Shown here piece by piece: positions 23,198 through 35,654 of a DNA stretch of 64,000 nt. Location of the stretch: positions 7,688,501 to 7,752,500 of the forward strand of contig NC_088313.1 in the NCBI RefSeq assembly GCF_910592395.1, written 5' to 3'. A model generated the notes under the pieces. The model saw nothing but the letters and a program-made list of their open reading frames with translations. It was not told where the DNA came from and did no database searches. The translations under genes and the position numbers were made by a program. Within the stretch, counting starts at the first letter, position 1; every line of letters begins with the position of its first letter. Source of the DNA: Lineus longissimus. Its lineage: Eukaryota > Nemertea > Pilidiophora > Heteronemertea > Lineidae.

Positions 23198-24737
23198 TCA
23201 GCACTGCAGGGGGCACAACCTGACGATTGGCCTTATCATAGTCTTCTCGCCAACCTGGACTTTGACCACTCGACGATGACCATCTCTGCCGGTAAACACT
23301 TCTGTTACTCGTCCCATTGGCCAATCTCCTCTCACTGATCCAGGATCTGCCACCAGTACAACGTCTCCTACTTCTAAATCCTTCTTGACATCTCTCCACT
23401 TGTGGCGCTGACGCAACAGAGGGAGCCACTCCTTTAACCACCGGGACCAAAATTCCTTCAGTAGCTCCTGAACTCTCCTCCATCGTCGTCTTGGGTTGAA
23501 ATCTGAGCTATCTATCTCTTCTGGGGCAAACTGTCCGCCGCACTGACCAAATAGAAAGTGGTTAGGTGTTATAGGGGGAGTATCCTTGGAATTTGCTGAC
23601 TGGTAAGACAACGGCCTGGAATTGAGCAGGGCTTCAGCTCCAGTGAATGCAGTGCTCAGCTCTTCATCTGTGATGTCTGCTTTCTGAAGTACAGCATATA
23701 TCGCCTTCTTTGCACTCTTCACCAGACTTTCATGAATTCCACCAAAGTGAGGTCCATGTGGCGGATTAAACCTCCATTTTATTCCTCGCGCTGCTCCATC
23801 TCTAGTTACTCTCACTTGGTCCAGCTGGGTGACCAATTCCATCAATTCTCGGTTAGCCCCAACGAAGTTCGTGCCATTATCTGAAGTAACTTCTACTGGG
23901 ACGCCTCTACGGTGAGTCAATCTGTTGAAGGCATTCAGGAACGAGTTGGTATCTAAAGCATATGCCATCTCCAAGTGTACCGCCCTCGAGGCATGGCAAG
24001 TAAATAGGCACAGGTATCTCTTAGTTTGTACTCTCCCTCGTCCTTGCTTAGTAAGAAACGGTCCAGCATAGTCGACTGAAGAAACTGAGAAGGCTCTCAT
24101 TGGTGGACTCACTCTTGTTCTTGGCAGGGGGGCCATCAATTGTGATGTTACTCTTGCCTTCTTACGTTCACAGGCTGCGCACTTAGCCTCCCAATCCCGG
24201 ATCTCCTCTCGACCTCTAATAATCCAATACTTGGCTGACATCTCTGACAAGATCTTGTTTGTCCCAGCTACATGATTCTCTCTTTCATGGTAGAATCTCA
24301 CCAGTAACTGGGTCACGTGGAGTTTTCTCGGTAGTATTATCGGGAACTTGGCTTCATAGGACAGATTATCAGCATAAGCTAGACGACTGTTGCTACGAAG
24401 TAAGAAGTCGGCATCTAATTTTGGCGTCAGGCCAGCTATTTGACTGGACTTGGGCAGCTCCCTTCCATGGCATAACGCGCTATACTCCTCTGCAAAGGCT
24501 TCTTTTTGGCACTGTCTAATCAAGAGTAACTCAGTCGCTTTTACTTCCTCAACTTCTAGTTCTCCTTGTTTCCTCTCAGTGGGGGCTGCCTGACAATTTC
24601 CGATAAACCGCTGCACCCATGCATGAACACGTGTCAATCTCTGCCAGCTGGAGAATCGGGAAGGGTCTAGTCTTGTATCTGCAAGGTTCATCACTTGTTT
24701 TAGACTGTTCTTTTCTTCCAAGCTGAGGTAACTGCTC
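23198..24737 (-). pseudogene. BEL integrase region
   Basis: Pol C-terminus. The zinc-binding HHCC part is visible (HERENHVAG...KYWIIRG...CAACERKK, ~24270-24160). The DDE core has YAGPF after the first Asp (~24070), SDNGTNF (~23880) and GGIHESLVK (~23740). A C-terminal barrel with GDVVLVADPG and RDGHRRVVKV follows (~23370-23250). Stop near 23198. Upstream the frame is cut off by the R2 insertion at 24743, and it is not in the same frame as the segment beyond the insertion. Catalytic residues look intact, but no continuous Pol can be made. Confidence 0.92.
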
Positions 24738-24742
24738 TCATT

Positions 24743-27497
24743 TTTAGCTCAGCTGACAAAGTCAGCGGAGCTAGTAGAATAGCTGTTCAAATGGTGTCCG
24801 TCCTGCAATCCATCCATCCATCCATCCATCTAGGGACCCATCTGTGGACAAAATTGGACATTTCTGACCGGGAAGGCCTAGCCACTTCGTTGACGGTGCT
24901 AAATTAGGAGTTGCCCAAGGGGAACTCAAAAAACGAAAAATCAGCGCGATCCGACCTATATTAAGAGAATGAGGTCATTTCGCGTTTAGATTTCTTTCCC
25001 TTTTTACCTCGGTCCACAGAGCAAATATTGATTTCAAATATGGCTGAATATTTTTAAATATTTTTTACTTTTTTACTTTTAATGGAATTAATATAGTTTT
25101 CACCGCCAGTTGGCGCTGCAGGCACATTGACTGAATTTTGGCGATTTCAAATTTGGCGGTGGCTCAACTTTTTTGCAAGCAGTGCTGCTGATTGGCCGAT
25201 CGATAGAAGAGATGCCACCATTTAAAAATGGCGGTAGTCGCTGCTTCAATGAAGGTGAGTGAACTTTCTCATGTTCAATCGGTTGATACTCTTTTAATCA
25301 ACATGACCATGTACCTGAAATTTGTGAAGGTACTGCAAAGAGTCTATATAATTCAGATTTATCGATAGTTTTTTATAATATTGCGGAAATTTTGTGCACA
25401 AATTAGCGAAAGTTGGTGCTCGTCTCATGTCATTTTAGAGCGAGAAATTTGTTTCCGTCGATCTCTACCACTGAAAAATCGCTTGCATAGCTTCGAATTT
25501 TTGTGAAAATAAGTATCTGAACTTGGTTTCAAATAGTCTAGAGAGTTACCTTTGTGGTGATACATATAGTATGTGATAAATATTTGTGGAATTTGAGAAA
25601 TTCGGCTTTCAAACTTGCCGATGATGCAAGCGATCTCACGTGAATTTTGCAAGTCCTGATTTGTCGACCGGGTGTCAAGAATCACTAGCCTTATTTCAGT
25701 TCAAAGATCGAAAATAATATCTGAACTTAATTTCAAATAGCCTACGCAGTTATCATTTCGGTGATATATAATGCATGCATGTAATAATTGATTAATCTGC
25801 CTAAAACGCGCAATTAAAACGGCGAAAGATCTTGATAAACACTCTGGTGGCGGTCGCACTAAATAACGACCGGTAGGGCCCGAAGTCTGGCGGAGAAAAA
25901 AAGGTAGCGCCCGGAGGTTGAAACGGGATTTTTATGCACTTTTAACTCTATATTTATTGTTTAGATGTATTTCTAACAGTTCTGTAACTTTGATGACCAA
26001 GCTTGCACCCAAAGTTGGTAAAATTGATGCTTGTTTATGAACTGCGCGAGCGACCGGAGAATTCGCCGTCGGCTATTTTGGCTACGGTCCCTGAGTTGTT
26101 GTGGTTGGCAATTTTGCAACAAATCTCGCCATTTACGTTTGTTTTCTCCCTGTCTGGTCATTGGCCGTGAAAAAAATTATTTTGAAAGTCACATTATGAC
26201 ATCGTAGTATGAATTCCACTGCAGTTTCGTTAGGCAGCAATGCTCATGTTTTTGGTTTGCAATCCTGTACTGTCTGTACAGGTTTGCAATCCTGTACTGT
26301 CTGTACACTGCGCTGTGCATGGTTGTACTGTTGGCTGTAAAAAAAGACAAAAACGATAGCCTAAGAGGATAACTCAACAGGCCCTCATGATTCAATTGAT
26401 GGACACCTTATTTGATAGTACCTCATCATTAAGGCCACTAGATCCTGTTCTGTCACATGTCGTAGACGATAGACAATTTTCAAAATGTAGTACACCACTC
26501 GCTCATCTTTAAGCCCAGCTCTCGGCTCACTATGGTTCAGTCTGTGAGACTAATTTAAAGAGGTTACACTTTTATTTTGAATTGGAAAACAGCCCACAGG
26601 ACTGACTTTTCACTGAGTAATAAGTGTGCCCTTCAAAGGTTAAGTCTCTTTCTGGATTTGCTTCCATAGATGCCTTGTTCAGGATATCATCTGACCGATG
26701 CCTGGTCAAGCACAGACTGTATCCGGTGGTGTACATTTCCCCGTCTATGTCACCCTTTTTTATTCAGTCTGTGTTAATTTCTCTTCCCTTTTTTTACAGA
26801 TTTACTGTTGTTGCTTATTGCAAGAGGAGTCGTTGGCACATTTCAAGTCCAGGAAAGCACTTGCTGTTCCCACATTCAGAGTAAGGTGTGCTTACTCGTT
26901 TTACTGCTTTCCATTCCCGGAGAGCGTTATCAAATATCTGCCGCAAGGCAACAAATATCTGCCGCAAGGCGCTTCAAATATCTGCCGAAAGGCATCAAAT
27001 ATCTGTCACACCAATAAAGTTCATTTTGTTAACCAACTCTTTATCTTCTTTTCTTCACATACAAAAAAGACCGTCCCAAACATTTGGCTGCAACCACTTC
27101 ATCAATGTCCAGACAACAGTCGGTTCATTTGACCATTGTAAAGCACCAGGCCCCACCTCACAAAATACACTGTAATGATTATGTACCTTGTGTCCATGTG
27201 CATGTTATTAGTTCCACCTACGCTGCATGAAGACAAGGACTCCACTCTTTGACGTCACCACACAACTCCTTGACGTCATCACACACCCCACTACTGCAAC
27301 GGCAACGTCATATAGCAGGGTGACGTCAACTCAGTACTTCAGCATGCACTGATATAGCAAGAAGGTCTTCGCACCAGCACTTCTGCGTGCTAGACGTTAT
27401 AGCTTCACGTTGCCTCATAATAACGGTACCGACACACACTTGGCCCTTGCCTTCACCTATCCATTTCAGCTGAGCGCCAGGCCCTTGGGCCTCTTGT
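24743..27497 (+). repeat. R2 repeat nested in BEL pol
   Basis: A 2,755 bp non-coding insertion flanked by TCATT on both sides (24738-24742 and 27498-27502). The left end TTTAGCTCAGCTGACAAAG and right end CAGGCCCTTGGGCCTCTTGT both contain stem-loop palindromes. At 25226 AAAATGGCGGTAGTC is followed by AAGGTGAGTG, an ATG plus splice donor that also occurs in the other R2 copies. A CATTTCAG acceptor-like site stands just before the right end. No ORF of substance is present. Confidence 0.85.
26930..27006. repeat. Tandem CAAATATCTGCCGCAAGGC
   Basis: Four imperfect ~20-24 bp units inside the R2 copy. No spacers or array structure are present beyond simple tandem repetition. Confidence 0.75.
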
Positions 27498-27498
27498 T

Positions 27499-28345
27499 CA
27501 TTTCATCCTGGACTTCATCTCCCTGTCCAACAACTCTCTCTGGCCACTCTGAAGAATCCCTCTGTAAAAACTCTGGGCCGTCCCACCATAGGCTGGACTC
27601 TGCTAGGTCTTTTGCTCTTACGACTCTTGAAGGCAGGTCTGCTGGGTTTTCTTTGGTTGGCACATATCTCCACTGTTGAGGGTCTGTATGTTGCTGTATC
27701 AGGCCTACTCGGTTGGCAACGAAAGGTTTCAGTTTTCTGCTAGGTCGCTTTATCCACCAGAGAACGTTTTGACTATCACTCCAAAACACCACCTCCTTGA
27801 CATTGGTGGCCAATGCTGCTACAATGCTCAGACTGAGTTGAAGTCCTAGGACCGCCGCCATCATCTCTAGTCTCGGGATGCTCACTGAGGTTAACGGTGC
27901 AACCTTGGTCTTGGACGCTACAATCCTTGTGGCTACCATTCCACTGGCATAGGTGCTTCTTGCATACACCACAGTCCCATATGCATCTTTTGAGGCATCA
28001 CCAAAGGTGTGAAGTTGGAAACTTGTCATCTCCTCAGCAAGTTGTAGGCATCTAGGGATCCTGGCTTGGGCCAACCCTGTGATTTCAACTATCCAATCCC
28101 AAGCTTTCTTTTCAATCTCCTCTGGCAATTCTTCATCCCATTCCACGCCACACATCCATACATCCTGCATGATGATTTTTCCTTGTATAACATATGGCGA
28201 CATCAACCCAAGGGGATCAAAAATGGTTGCTATTCTTCGCAGTAGGCTCCTCTTCGTAAGCTTGAGATCAGCAGCAGGGGGTGTCAGCCGATAACAGAAC
28301 GCGTCTTCTTCCGCCTTCCACATCACTCCAAGGGCCTTTACTGAT
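27499..28345 (-). pseudogene. BEL reverse transcriptase connection and RNase H
   Basis: This continues in the same frame as the gag-RT segment after one TAG stop (28345-28347). It contains TIFDPLGLMSPYVIQGK (the BEL/Pao A17-type connection), then RNase H acidic positions HTFGDASKDAYG, IPRLEMMAAV, FWSDSQNVLWW and ENPADLPSR. It is truncated by the R2 insertion at 27497; the last residues before the stop (KRPKGLALS) belong to the R2 end. Confidence 0.9.
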
Positions 28346-28347
28346 GG

Positions 28348-31300
28348 CTAATATCCCTCCTCCAAATTAATCTCTGAAGCTCTTTCTTCATCTGGTATGA
28401 TGGCTAAAACTTCGGGTGAGTTGGACAACCATTTTCTGGCATGCATCCCAGCTCCTTTCCACAATGCTGATAACTCTCTGTACAGCTTTTTTCCCTGTTC
28501 ATCATCGTTCACTGAGTCAAGAGTGTCGTCCATGTAAGTTGACTTCAAAATTGCCTCTGCTGCTCTAGGGCACTGTGTCTGGTGGGCTCTTGCATGCTCT
28601 TGAGAAACCAGCTGTGCCAAAAACGGTGAGCTGTTGATTCCAAAAACAAGTCGCTGGAACTCAAACGTCTCTGGATCTCTTGTCCTGTCTTCTAGGTCCC
28701 GCCACAGAAATCGGTGATACCTTTTATCTTCTTCTTCTAAGGATATCTGCAGGTACATCTCCGCTATGTCGCAAACAATAGCAACTGGGTACCTCCTAAA
28801 GCGCAGTAATACCTCGAACAGCTTGTTTTGGATCTTCGGTCCTGTATTTATATTGTCATTCAAACTGACTCCGTCAACTTTCGCCGAGGCATCGAAAACT
28901 ATCCTTGTTTTTGTTGTGCTCTTGTCAGGACGGACCACAGGGAAGTGTGGTAGGTACCACTGATGACTATTTCTCTCATCATCCTTGATCTTCTTAATGT
29001 AACCCTTTTCTTGGTATTGCTGAATGACTCGGGAGTAACTTTTTCCAAGCTCTGGATTTTTCTGCAGTTTGGTCTCTGTTGATATCAGCCGTTTCTCAGC
29101 CATCTCCCGGCTATCTGGCATTGCTGGGTGGTGGTTTCCCTTCCATGGAACGGCCACTTGATATCTGTCCTCTACTATCTTGACTGACGATCTGGCATTC
29201 TGCAGCACTTTCCGATCACTCTCATTCAAGGGGGTTTGTCCTTCATTCACTTTGCTGATGCTCTCTATCTCCCAAAATGCTCTCAGGTTATCATTGATTT
29301 CATGCAGCAATGGCGACTCCTTGGTGAAGAAGCTGTAAGCCATGTTGGTTGCCTCCCTCTTTTGGCCCGAGGGAGTCCCTACCGGACCGATACACGTCCA
29401 TCCCAGTCTTGTCTCTCTCGCTGTTGGTTCACCAGGTCGACCAATGACGTCTCGAATGCTTTGATGTAGCTCACTGTAATCTGCACCTATCAGGAGATCC
29501 ACTGAGGTTCTCTTACCAATCTTTGGAAACTGGATATCTTTCAAATGGCTATATTGATCCTGCTTCAAAGACCAATCTGTTGCTTTTAAATCACCCGTGA
29601 CTTTATCCACTGTCTTTGCCCAAATCTTCATATCTACTCGTCGATTCAAACTTTCTATTCCCACTTCAACTGGCATGGTGGTGAATGTCTTCAGCTTTCC
29701 ATTTAGGACGTTAACTGTGGTTTGTTCAATTTTCCCTTGCACTCCGAGTTCTGCAGCTAAGTTTGCATCTATGTAGGTCGATGTACTCGCATCATCTAGC
29801 AAGGCGTTAGTCTTTATTCTTTTTCCACCATGCTTTATTATGACTGGAACGGTTCTCAGCGCGATTTCACTCGAGTTCTTTGCAGCCAGTGTCACTGTTG
29901 CCATTGTGCTCTCATCTGAGTCTTGGTAGTTACCACTCCCTTCCATGGGTCGACGACTCTCAGCTCTCTTCGCTTTTCCATGCAGCAACCGGTGGTGTGT
30001 CTGTTTGCAGCCATCTATCTTGCATTGACGTGTCCTTGGGCACTTTTCTGCTCTGTGACCATTACCGCTAAGACATCTGTAGCAAAGTTTCTTTTCTTTG
30101 GCTGTTTTCCACTGCAGGTCCACTGACATCGCCTTGAAGCTGTCACATTCCCATGCTCCATGCTCTGAACCGCATACATTGCATGATCTGGTGTATTTTC
30201 CCATGGCTCCGGAGTGTGACTGTGATTGACGGTCTGTGCTACTTTGTGACGTGACAAAGCTCCTATCTTTTCTTGGGTCTTTCTTGGGAAAATCCCTCAC
30301 ACCATTGATGGCTTCCATAGCGTTGACTTGAAACTCTGTTTCTTCATTTACAAATTCTCGAAGGGACATCACAGTTTTCTCTTTTGCTTTATCATAGGCC
30401 CATCTGTGGTAGCGTGCAAGGAGAAGCTCACTCAGTTTCCGCTGTATTGACAGAAACAAACTGCCACTGCCCAATTCAGATTCCTGGTGCGCATCCTTCA
30501 AATTAACTGTGATGACATCTAATAGTTCTGCCAATTTCTCTAAATCCTTTGCATTCCCATCACGGACTTGCTTGAACTTCTCTAACTCATCCAGTCTCAG
30601 GATAAGCTGCCTCCTCTGGCCTCTGTATTTTCTCTCCAGGCGATCCTTAGCAACTTCATATGCAGACGCTGAATACCCCAACCCATCAACAACTTTCAGA
30701 GCTTCACCAGTAAGGCATTCTCTAAGTCTCAACAGCTTGTACTCTGCAGTGATAGTGGTTTCATCGACGCAACTAGTGAAGGCAGCCTTCCATGCTGAGT
30801 AGTTTCTCTTATCACCACTAAACTTGGGGATAGTAACGCGGGTTAAATGCCTTGTAGGATCAAACTCAACGGCCTGAGAACTGAAACTTCCGGATGAGAC
30901 TCTACGGGAACTGCTGGTCGTGACCGCTGCAGCAACTGGTCTTGAGCTTGGGCTGGTACTACTGCTGCTAGTAGTGGTAGTACCACGACTGGTGATAGTG
31001 TCACTGGTAACACTGGCAGTGGTAACACTAGGGGGCGGCCTTCTTGGACTGCTGGTTACTACTGGCGTTTCCTCAACACGCTTTTTCTTCGTTGATACAT
31101 AAAACTCCTCGAGTTTCTTGCTTATGTCGTCATACTCTTGCGCAATCTTCTCCATCTCATCAGAGATTTTGTCGAAATCTTCAAGTTTTCCATTGTCTAA
31201 ATACGCGTAGGTCAGCTTCGACATGGTTCTCATCGCCCTCTCTTGAGCATCATCAACCTTCTTGGCAGCTGCTTCTATTTGATTACGGGCATCTTCACTC

Positions 31301-31653
31301 AAGGATGTATCCCTATCGGTGTCTAGGCCTTACTCTTCCAACACATCGTCCAGCAACGACGCCAGTTTTCTTCTTGTCTTTGTAAAACCTGCTTTATCTA
31401 CAGCTTTCTGTGCTTTCCATTCTCTCACCTCTTTCTCAGAACATTTCTCACGCTCATCATCATCATCAGCATGCAATCCATTGAGGTTATACTCATCCTG
31501 TTCACCGTTTTCTGTATGCGTGCCTTCGCTACGTACATCGTGTACATCGCCACGTGCATCGTGTACATCAACACGTGCAACTTGCATGTCTTGTTCTGAT
31601 GGCGCGTCCTGCGAGCGGCCAGGGCGCGGGAGGTCGGCTCGATCTTTACTCAT
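28348..31653 (-). pseudogene. BEL gag-protease-reverse transcriptase
   Basis: The frame opens at ATG 31653, 51 bp inside the primer-binding site. A 107-codon acidic start is followed by an in-frame TAA (about 31330-31332); the same frame then runs 984 codons. Gag shows a coiled N-terminus, a Ser/Thr linker and cysteine knuckles (CNVCGSEHGAWEC, CYRCLSGNGHRAEKC) at ~30200-30050. The protease is LLDDASTSTYI (~29800). The RT includes PVAIVCDIAEMYLQI and YMDDTLDS (~28535). It ends at TAG 28345-28347. Two stop codons in an otherwise clean frame make a working polyprotein unlikely. Confidence 0.93.
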
Positions 31654-31703
31654 TTTTTCGGAACCTTATGCTTTAAAGTCTCTATACTATATTGATAACT
31701 ACG

Positions 31704-31714
31704 CTCTGCTACCA
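31704..31714 (-). promoter_or_regulatory. Primer-binding site, tRNA-iMet type
   Basis: The minus strand reads TGGTAGCAGAG two bases after the 5' LTR. This is the complement of the 3' end of initiator methionine tRNA (CTCTGCTACCA). Pairing beyond 11 bases is imperfect. Confidence 0.7.
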
Positions 31715-31716
31715 CT

Positions 31717-31907
31717 TGGTTATTAGACTCTTAGACGATATAAAACATAACAGTTCTTCCGCTTTATTCAGGAATTCTTTGCTACAAAATTCGATCTCCG
31801 TCCTTCTTCTTCAGCGCGCCATTCGACCCCCGCGGACCAAGTCCGCACCAGCCGGATGTGAGCCGAAGACAGTCACATCCTACTGGGAAACTATTAACTC
31901 CTATCCA
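31717..31907 (-). repeat. BEL 5' LTR
   Basis: 191 bp, TGG...CCA, one mismatch from the 3' LTR. On the minus strand the zinc-finger ORF reads 42 codons into it before a stop at 31782. AATAAA is present on the minus strand (31763-31768). Confidence 0.95.
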
Positions 31908-33020
31908 AGCATCCTGTGCAATTGCATTTGCAAGGATCCCCTCACTCTGCTTTTCTGCTGACTGAACCAACCCCTTAACCTCCAGGATGTTCCTTGTTTT
32001 ACCACGAGGAGAATTAAGCATTGTCTCTAGGAGTGAGGCTTCCCTTACAGGAGTCTCAGGCAACACACGCTGAATTTTTTTCACAGTTCTGCTTTTGGCC
32101 ACTCTGTCTGACACACTCATCGACGTTTGAACTTCTGCGGCAACTCCCTCACCCTTGCATGAATGTTTTCTGAGTTTACCCTTTCTGCTCCAAGATTTAC
32201 CACAATCACCACAGCTATATTTCTGACTGTCGTCCCTGTGCATCTCCATGTGTCGTTTTAAATTCTGTTTTTGTCTAAACCGTGCGTCACAAATTTCACA
32301 AATACAGAGCCTTTCTTTGGCTTTTCGAGTTAGAACGGCAGGCACGGGTAGTCTCCCACCTTGAAATGGATCACCACAGACTTTAAGATGATCAAACAAG
32401 TTATCCTTTCGCAAAAACAGTTTACCACATTTTTGACACGCGTGCTTTCTGGCTCTGTGCAATTTCATATGCCTCTGAAAACTGTCCTGTCTCAGGAACT
32501 GCAGTTCACAGTATGTGCAACTGAATACGGAACCTTGATTGTGTGTTGCCAAATGTTTCTGGAAGGTATCTGCTCGAATGAACAATTTGCCACATAAGTT
32601 GCAAAGTTTAGGTCTATCATTTTGGGATGTAGCAGAGGGTGGAGTTTTACTGCCTCTCTGTGACTTCGAATGTCTTTCACAACTGTCATATCTGCTGAAA
32701 TGTTTGTTGCAAACTTTACATGCGTACACTGGAGTTTCCTTGTGTGTATTCTGATGTCTCTGCAAATTGTCTCTCCGATTAAATTGTTTTCCACAAACTT
32801 CACACAAATGTCTTGCACCATCTGTAGTCTCACCAGCTTGGTCAGCATGCAACTTCTCATGTCTGTCCAGGGCCGACTTCCGCGAAAATGACTTTGAACA
32901 AATGCTGCAGCTAAGCTTCTTCCCCTTCGAATCCGATGACATCATGGTGAAGCTTGACCTGGTCATTAAAGTGAAATGAGTTACTGATCTATTTTGGCTG
33001 GCTGCTGTTTTGTTAGACAA
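31908..33020 (-). CDS. C2H2 zinc-finger protein, 3' end replaced by LTR
   Basis: Eight zinc-finger units run from ~32915 to ~32170: CSICSKSFSRK...H, CEVCGKQFNRRD...H, CKVCNKHFSRYD (weak last His), CNLCGKLFIRAD...H, CTYCELQFLRQD...H, CQKCGKLFLRKD ending CCHC, CEICDARFRQKQ...H, and CGDCGKSWSRKG with a degenerate end. This is a probable nuclear DNA-binding regulator. A basic, Ser-rich tail follows. The start is unsure: MTRSSF or MMSSDSKG are as likely as the first Met at 33020, and upstream exons are possible. The 5' LTR of the BEL element begins one target duplication after the last native codon, so the frame now ends inside the LTR at 31782. Confidence 0.85.
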
Positions 33021-34243
33021 AGCAGGGCTTCAAAGGGTTAAAACAACCAACTTATATGGGAATAATTCAATTACCTTTTCTGTCTTAGCAATAACACACG
33101 TGAAGCAAAACTTTATCACTGGCAACTGCAACAATTCAAGTTTGACCTCAATGGCATGCATGGTGTGCATTGCATTCGCCATTCAAAGATTCTGTGTGTT
33201 GACTGAGCTTCTCATGGTTTGAAATTTTCAAACTGATGGCTTCATTGTACTTGACCAGTTACTTTTCATTTTCATTTACCTGTGAATTTGTCCAGATATT
33301 GATAAAATGCAGTGGGAAAATCCTATTTTCACATCAACAAACACATTTGACCTTGACAATAATGGCTTCCTTTGCTGTGTGGCTTCCCTACAGGGCTACC
33401 TGGTATCAGATTAGTGAACTAAATTGAAAAGACTCCTGTAGAAACAATGAAAAATAGTGTGTGTTGTACATTAACACTCATTGCACCTCCACCGCCGCCT
33501 GCTCCACCCCTGGCTTTTTTTCTTTCTAACCACCCTACACCTTTGTCTTTATTCTGGGGCATTTGAAATTAATCTCATTTGAAAGGCAACAAGATAAGCA
33601 AACAAATGACACCTCACTTTCCTGGATAGCTTTTCTACTTCACAAGAAAATCAGAAATGAATGACGATAAAAAAAGTTGAATGTAACAACTCCACCTTTT
33701 TCTATAGAGCAGTATGTGACGCACGACCTAATAAAGTTAAAATGGGTCCTTCAGATTGGCCGATGCATGCATGAAAAATAAAGCATTTGAACATGCGCTT
33801 CGCTCGGTATGAAGCTGTAGACCTTTAATTGATGATCGGATTTGAATAAAATCGAGAAATTGGTGTGGGAATATAAAATGAAAAATATAAGAAACAGTGG
33901 GGCCGCCTGATAATGGGACTGGTAAGAATGAAATCAAGAAATTGGTGTGGGAATATAAAATGAAAAATATATAATGGACCCTACCTGCAGTGTAGTGATG
34001 AAACCCTATGTTGGAGGGGTCATCATGATATTGATGCATGCAGCAAATGTACACCTGAGCTGAAAGGCCCTAGTTCATTCATTCATACATTTAAGGCGAA
34101 TAAGGGCAGTAAAAATAACGTGAAATTTATAATTTTAAGATTCAAACACCTACCTTCCATTCTTAAAACTTGAGCTGTTGAAATACTCCGTGAAATTCGG
34201 AAATTATGAATTGTAAAGAGGGGAAATTTGAAACAAATTATTC
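33021..34243. other. No gene; short direct repeat
   Basis: AT-rich sequence. A ~40 bp segment (GAAATTGGTGTGGGAATATA followed by AAATGAAAAATATA) occurs at about 33853 and 33937. Nothing else is supported. Confidence 0.4.
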
Positions 34244-35654
34244 TCACACACAAACACAGAGATGCCGCTTAAATGAATGACGATGTGAAAATGATTTTTT
34301 TTTCAAATTCGCTGAGAACAAGCTGTCATAAACTTCATCATGAGGGGGGCTGAACTGTGCAAATAAGCCATTTTGGTCCCTAGCCAGGAGAGATGTTGAA
34401 TCGTTTTCCCACTGCTTGAATTTTGAAAGCATCTCTTGCACATACAGATATTGGTCAACATATTCAACATCTCCCTGAAGCATGAGCCAAAATGGTCCAG
34501 TAACCTTTTAGTACAATATACCAAGGGCCCTTGCAAGAGCCAAAATCTCCTCAGATTCACAATCAAGTTGCACACTCTCAAGTTTCATGTTCGATGTTTC
34601 AAACCATTGGAGAAAATCTAATAAATCAGTCGAATGGTGCACAAGGGTTGCAGCCCTAAGAAAAAAGTTGTTAAAACGATTCATTCGGAAACTGGTGACC
34701 TTGGACTTCTTGCCAAGACTCTCTTCCAGAAATGACAACCATTTCATTCTGCAGCCATTTATTTCATCCCCTCTTGGTCCAAGCACATCACAACCAAGTC
34801 TGACAAATCGACATGAGGCTGAACCGGATGCATTCTTAAAACTTCGGAATTTAGGAAATGCATCACGGCCCAAGGCATGGCCCAGTTCACCAGCCAAATC
34901 TTTTTCTATGACTTTAAGCTTGGCTTCAACAGCTGCGCTCAGACCAAGAAGTAAGTGGGCATTGCAGAAAAGGAAATGAGTGTCCATTTCTGTCCCAAAA
35001 TAATTGGATTTGTACTCAGCCAATTGGCGATTGAATGCTTTATTCACGCTACAGCGATCACTCATGACACTGACAGCAAAAATTTTTTCAAGAAGGCTGT
35101 GGAATACTGAGTCTTTTTCTTTCCCTTCACAATCTGAATATAAGTCACTCAGTTCATCAATCATGTCAATGACATTGTCTAGAAGGCTGGAACTGTCCTC
35201 CACAGCCACTTGCTAGAAACCAACTGATATGGTCTTGCCACTGTCCAGTGTCATTTGTTTCCCAATAACCTTGCGATGGTCCCTTGATGTCCCATCACTA
35301 TGTAAATCCCAAGACTGGCTTTCAGAAGCCTCCTCAGCAACTTGACATTTTGCCAAGACATGTGCTCGATCCACAAAATTGCAAACACTAGAGGCAGAAG
35401 GGAGTGCACTGTCCTTTAAGTTTTTATGATGCAGCCACTTACCATCGCACTGTATAACTTTCTTAACGGACTTAGATGAAACTTCACATTCACCAATGAG
35501 CTCCATTGCGCACATTTCGACTTCATCAGTAAATCTGTTACCATCCCGTGTCTGAAAAGAATCAACATCCCGTAAATGTAGCTACTCCGACTGCAGGACA
35601 ACAATCTCACCCTTCATCGCCCTAATTTCACTGAAACGTTCCTTAGCCTTTAAT

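Larger units (their letters stand above)
22007..31907 (-). mobile_element. BEL/Pao LTR retrotransposon, full length
   Basis: A 9,901 bp element on the minus strand with two 191 bp LTRs differing at one base, a 5 bp target duplication (AGCAT), a primer-binding site next to the 5' LTR, and gag-protease-reverse transcriptase-RNase H-integrase in BEL order. About 2.75 kb of it (24743-27497) is a nested R2 repeat. The near-identical LTRs mean recent insertion, yet the polyprotein has two in-frame stops and the R2 insertion. Point stops plus young LTRs suggest it was copied from an already defective source or decayed quickly. Confidence 0.95.

Noticed and set aside
22920-23483. A 187-codon minus-strand frame
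   Set aside because: It runs out of frame through integrase sequence and then through a ~41 bp tandem repeat; repeated VRGAQAML-type text is an artefact.
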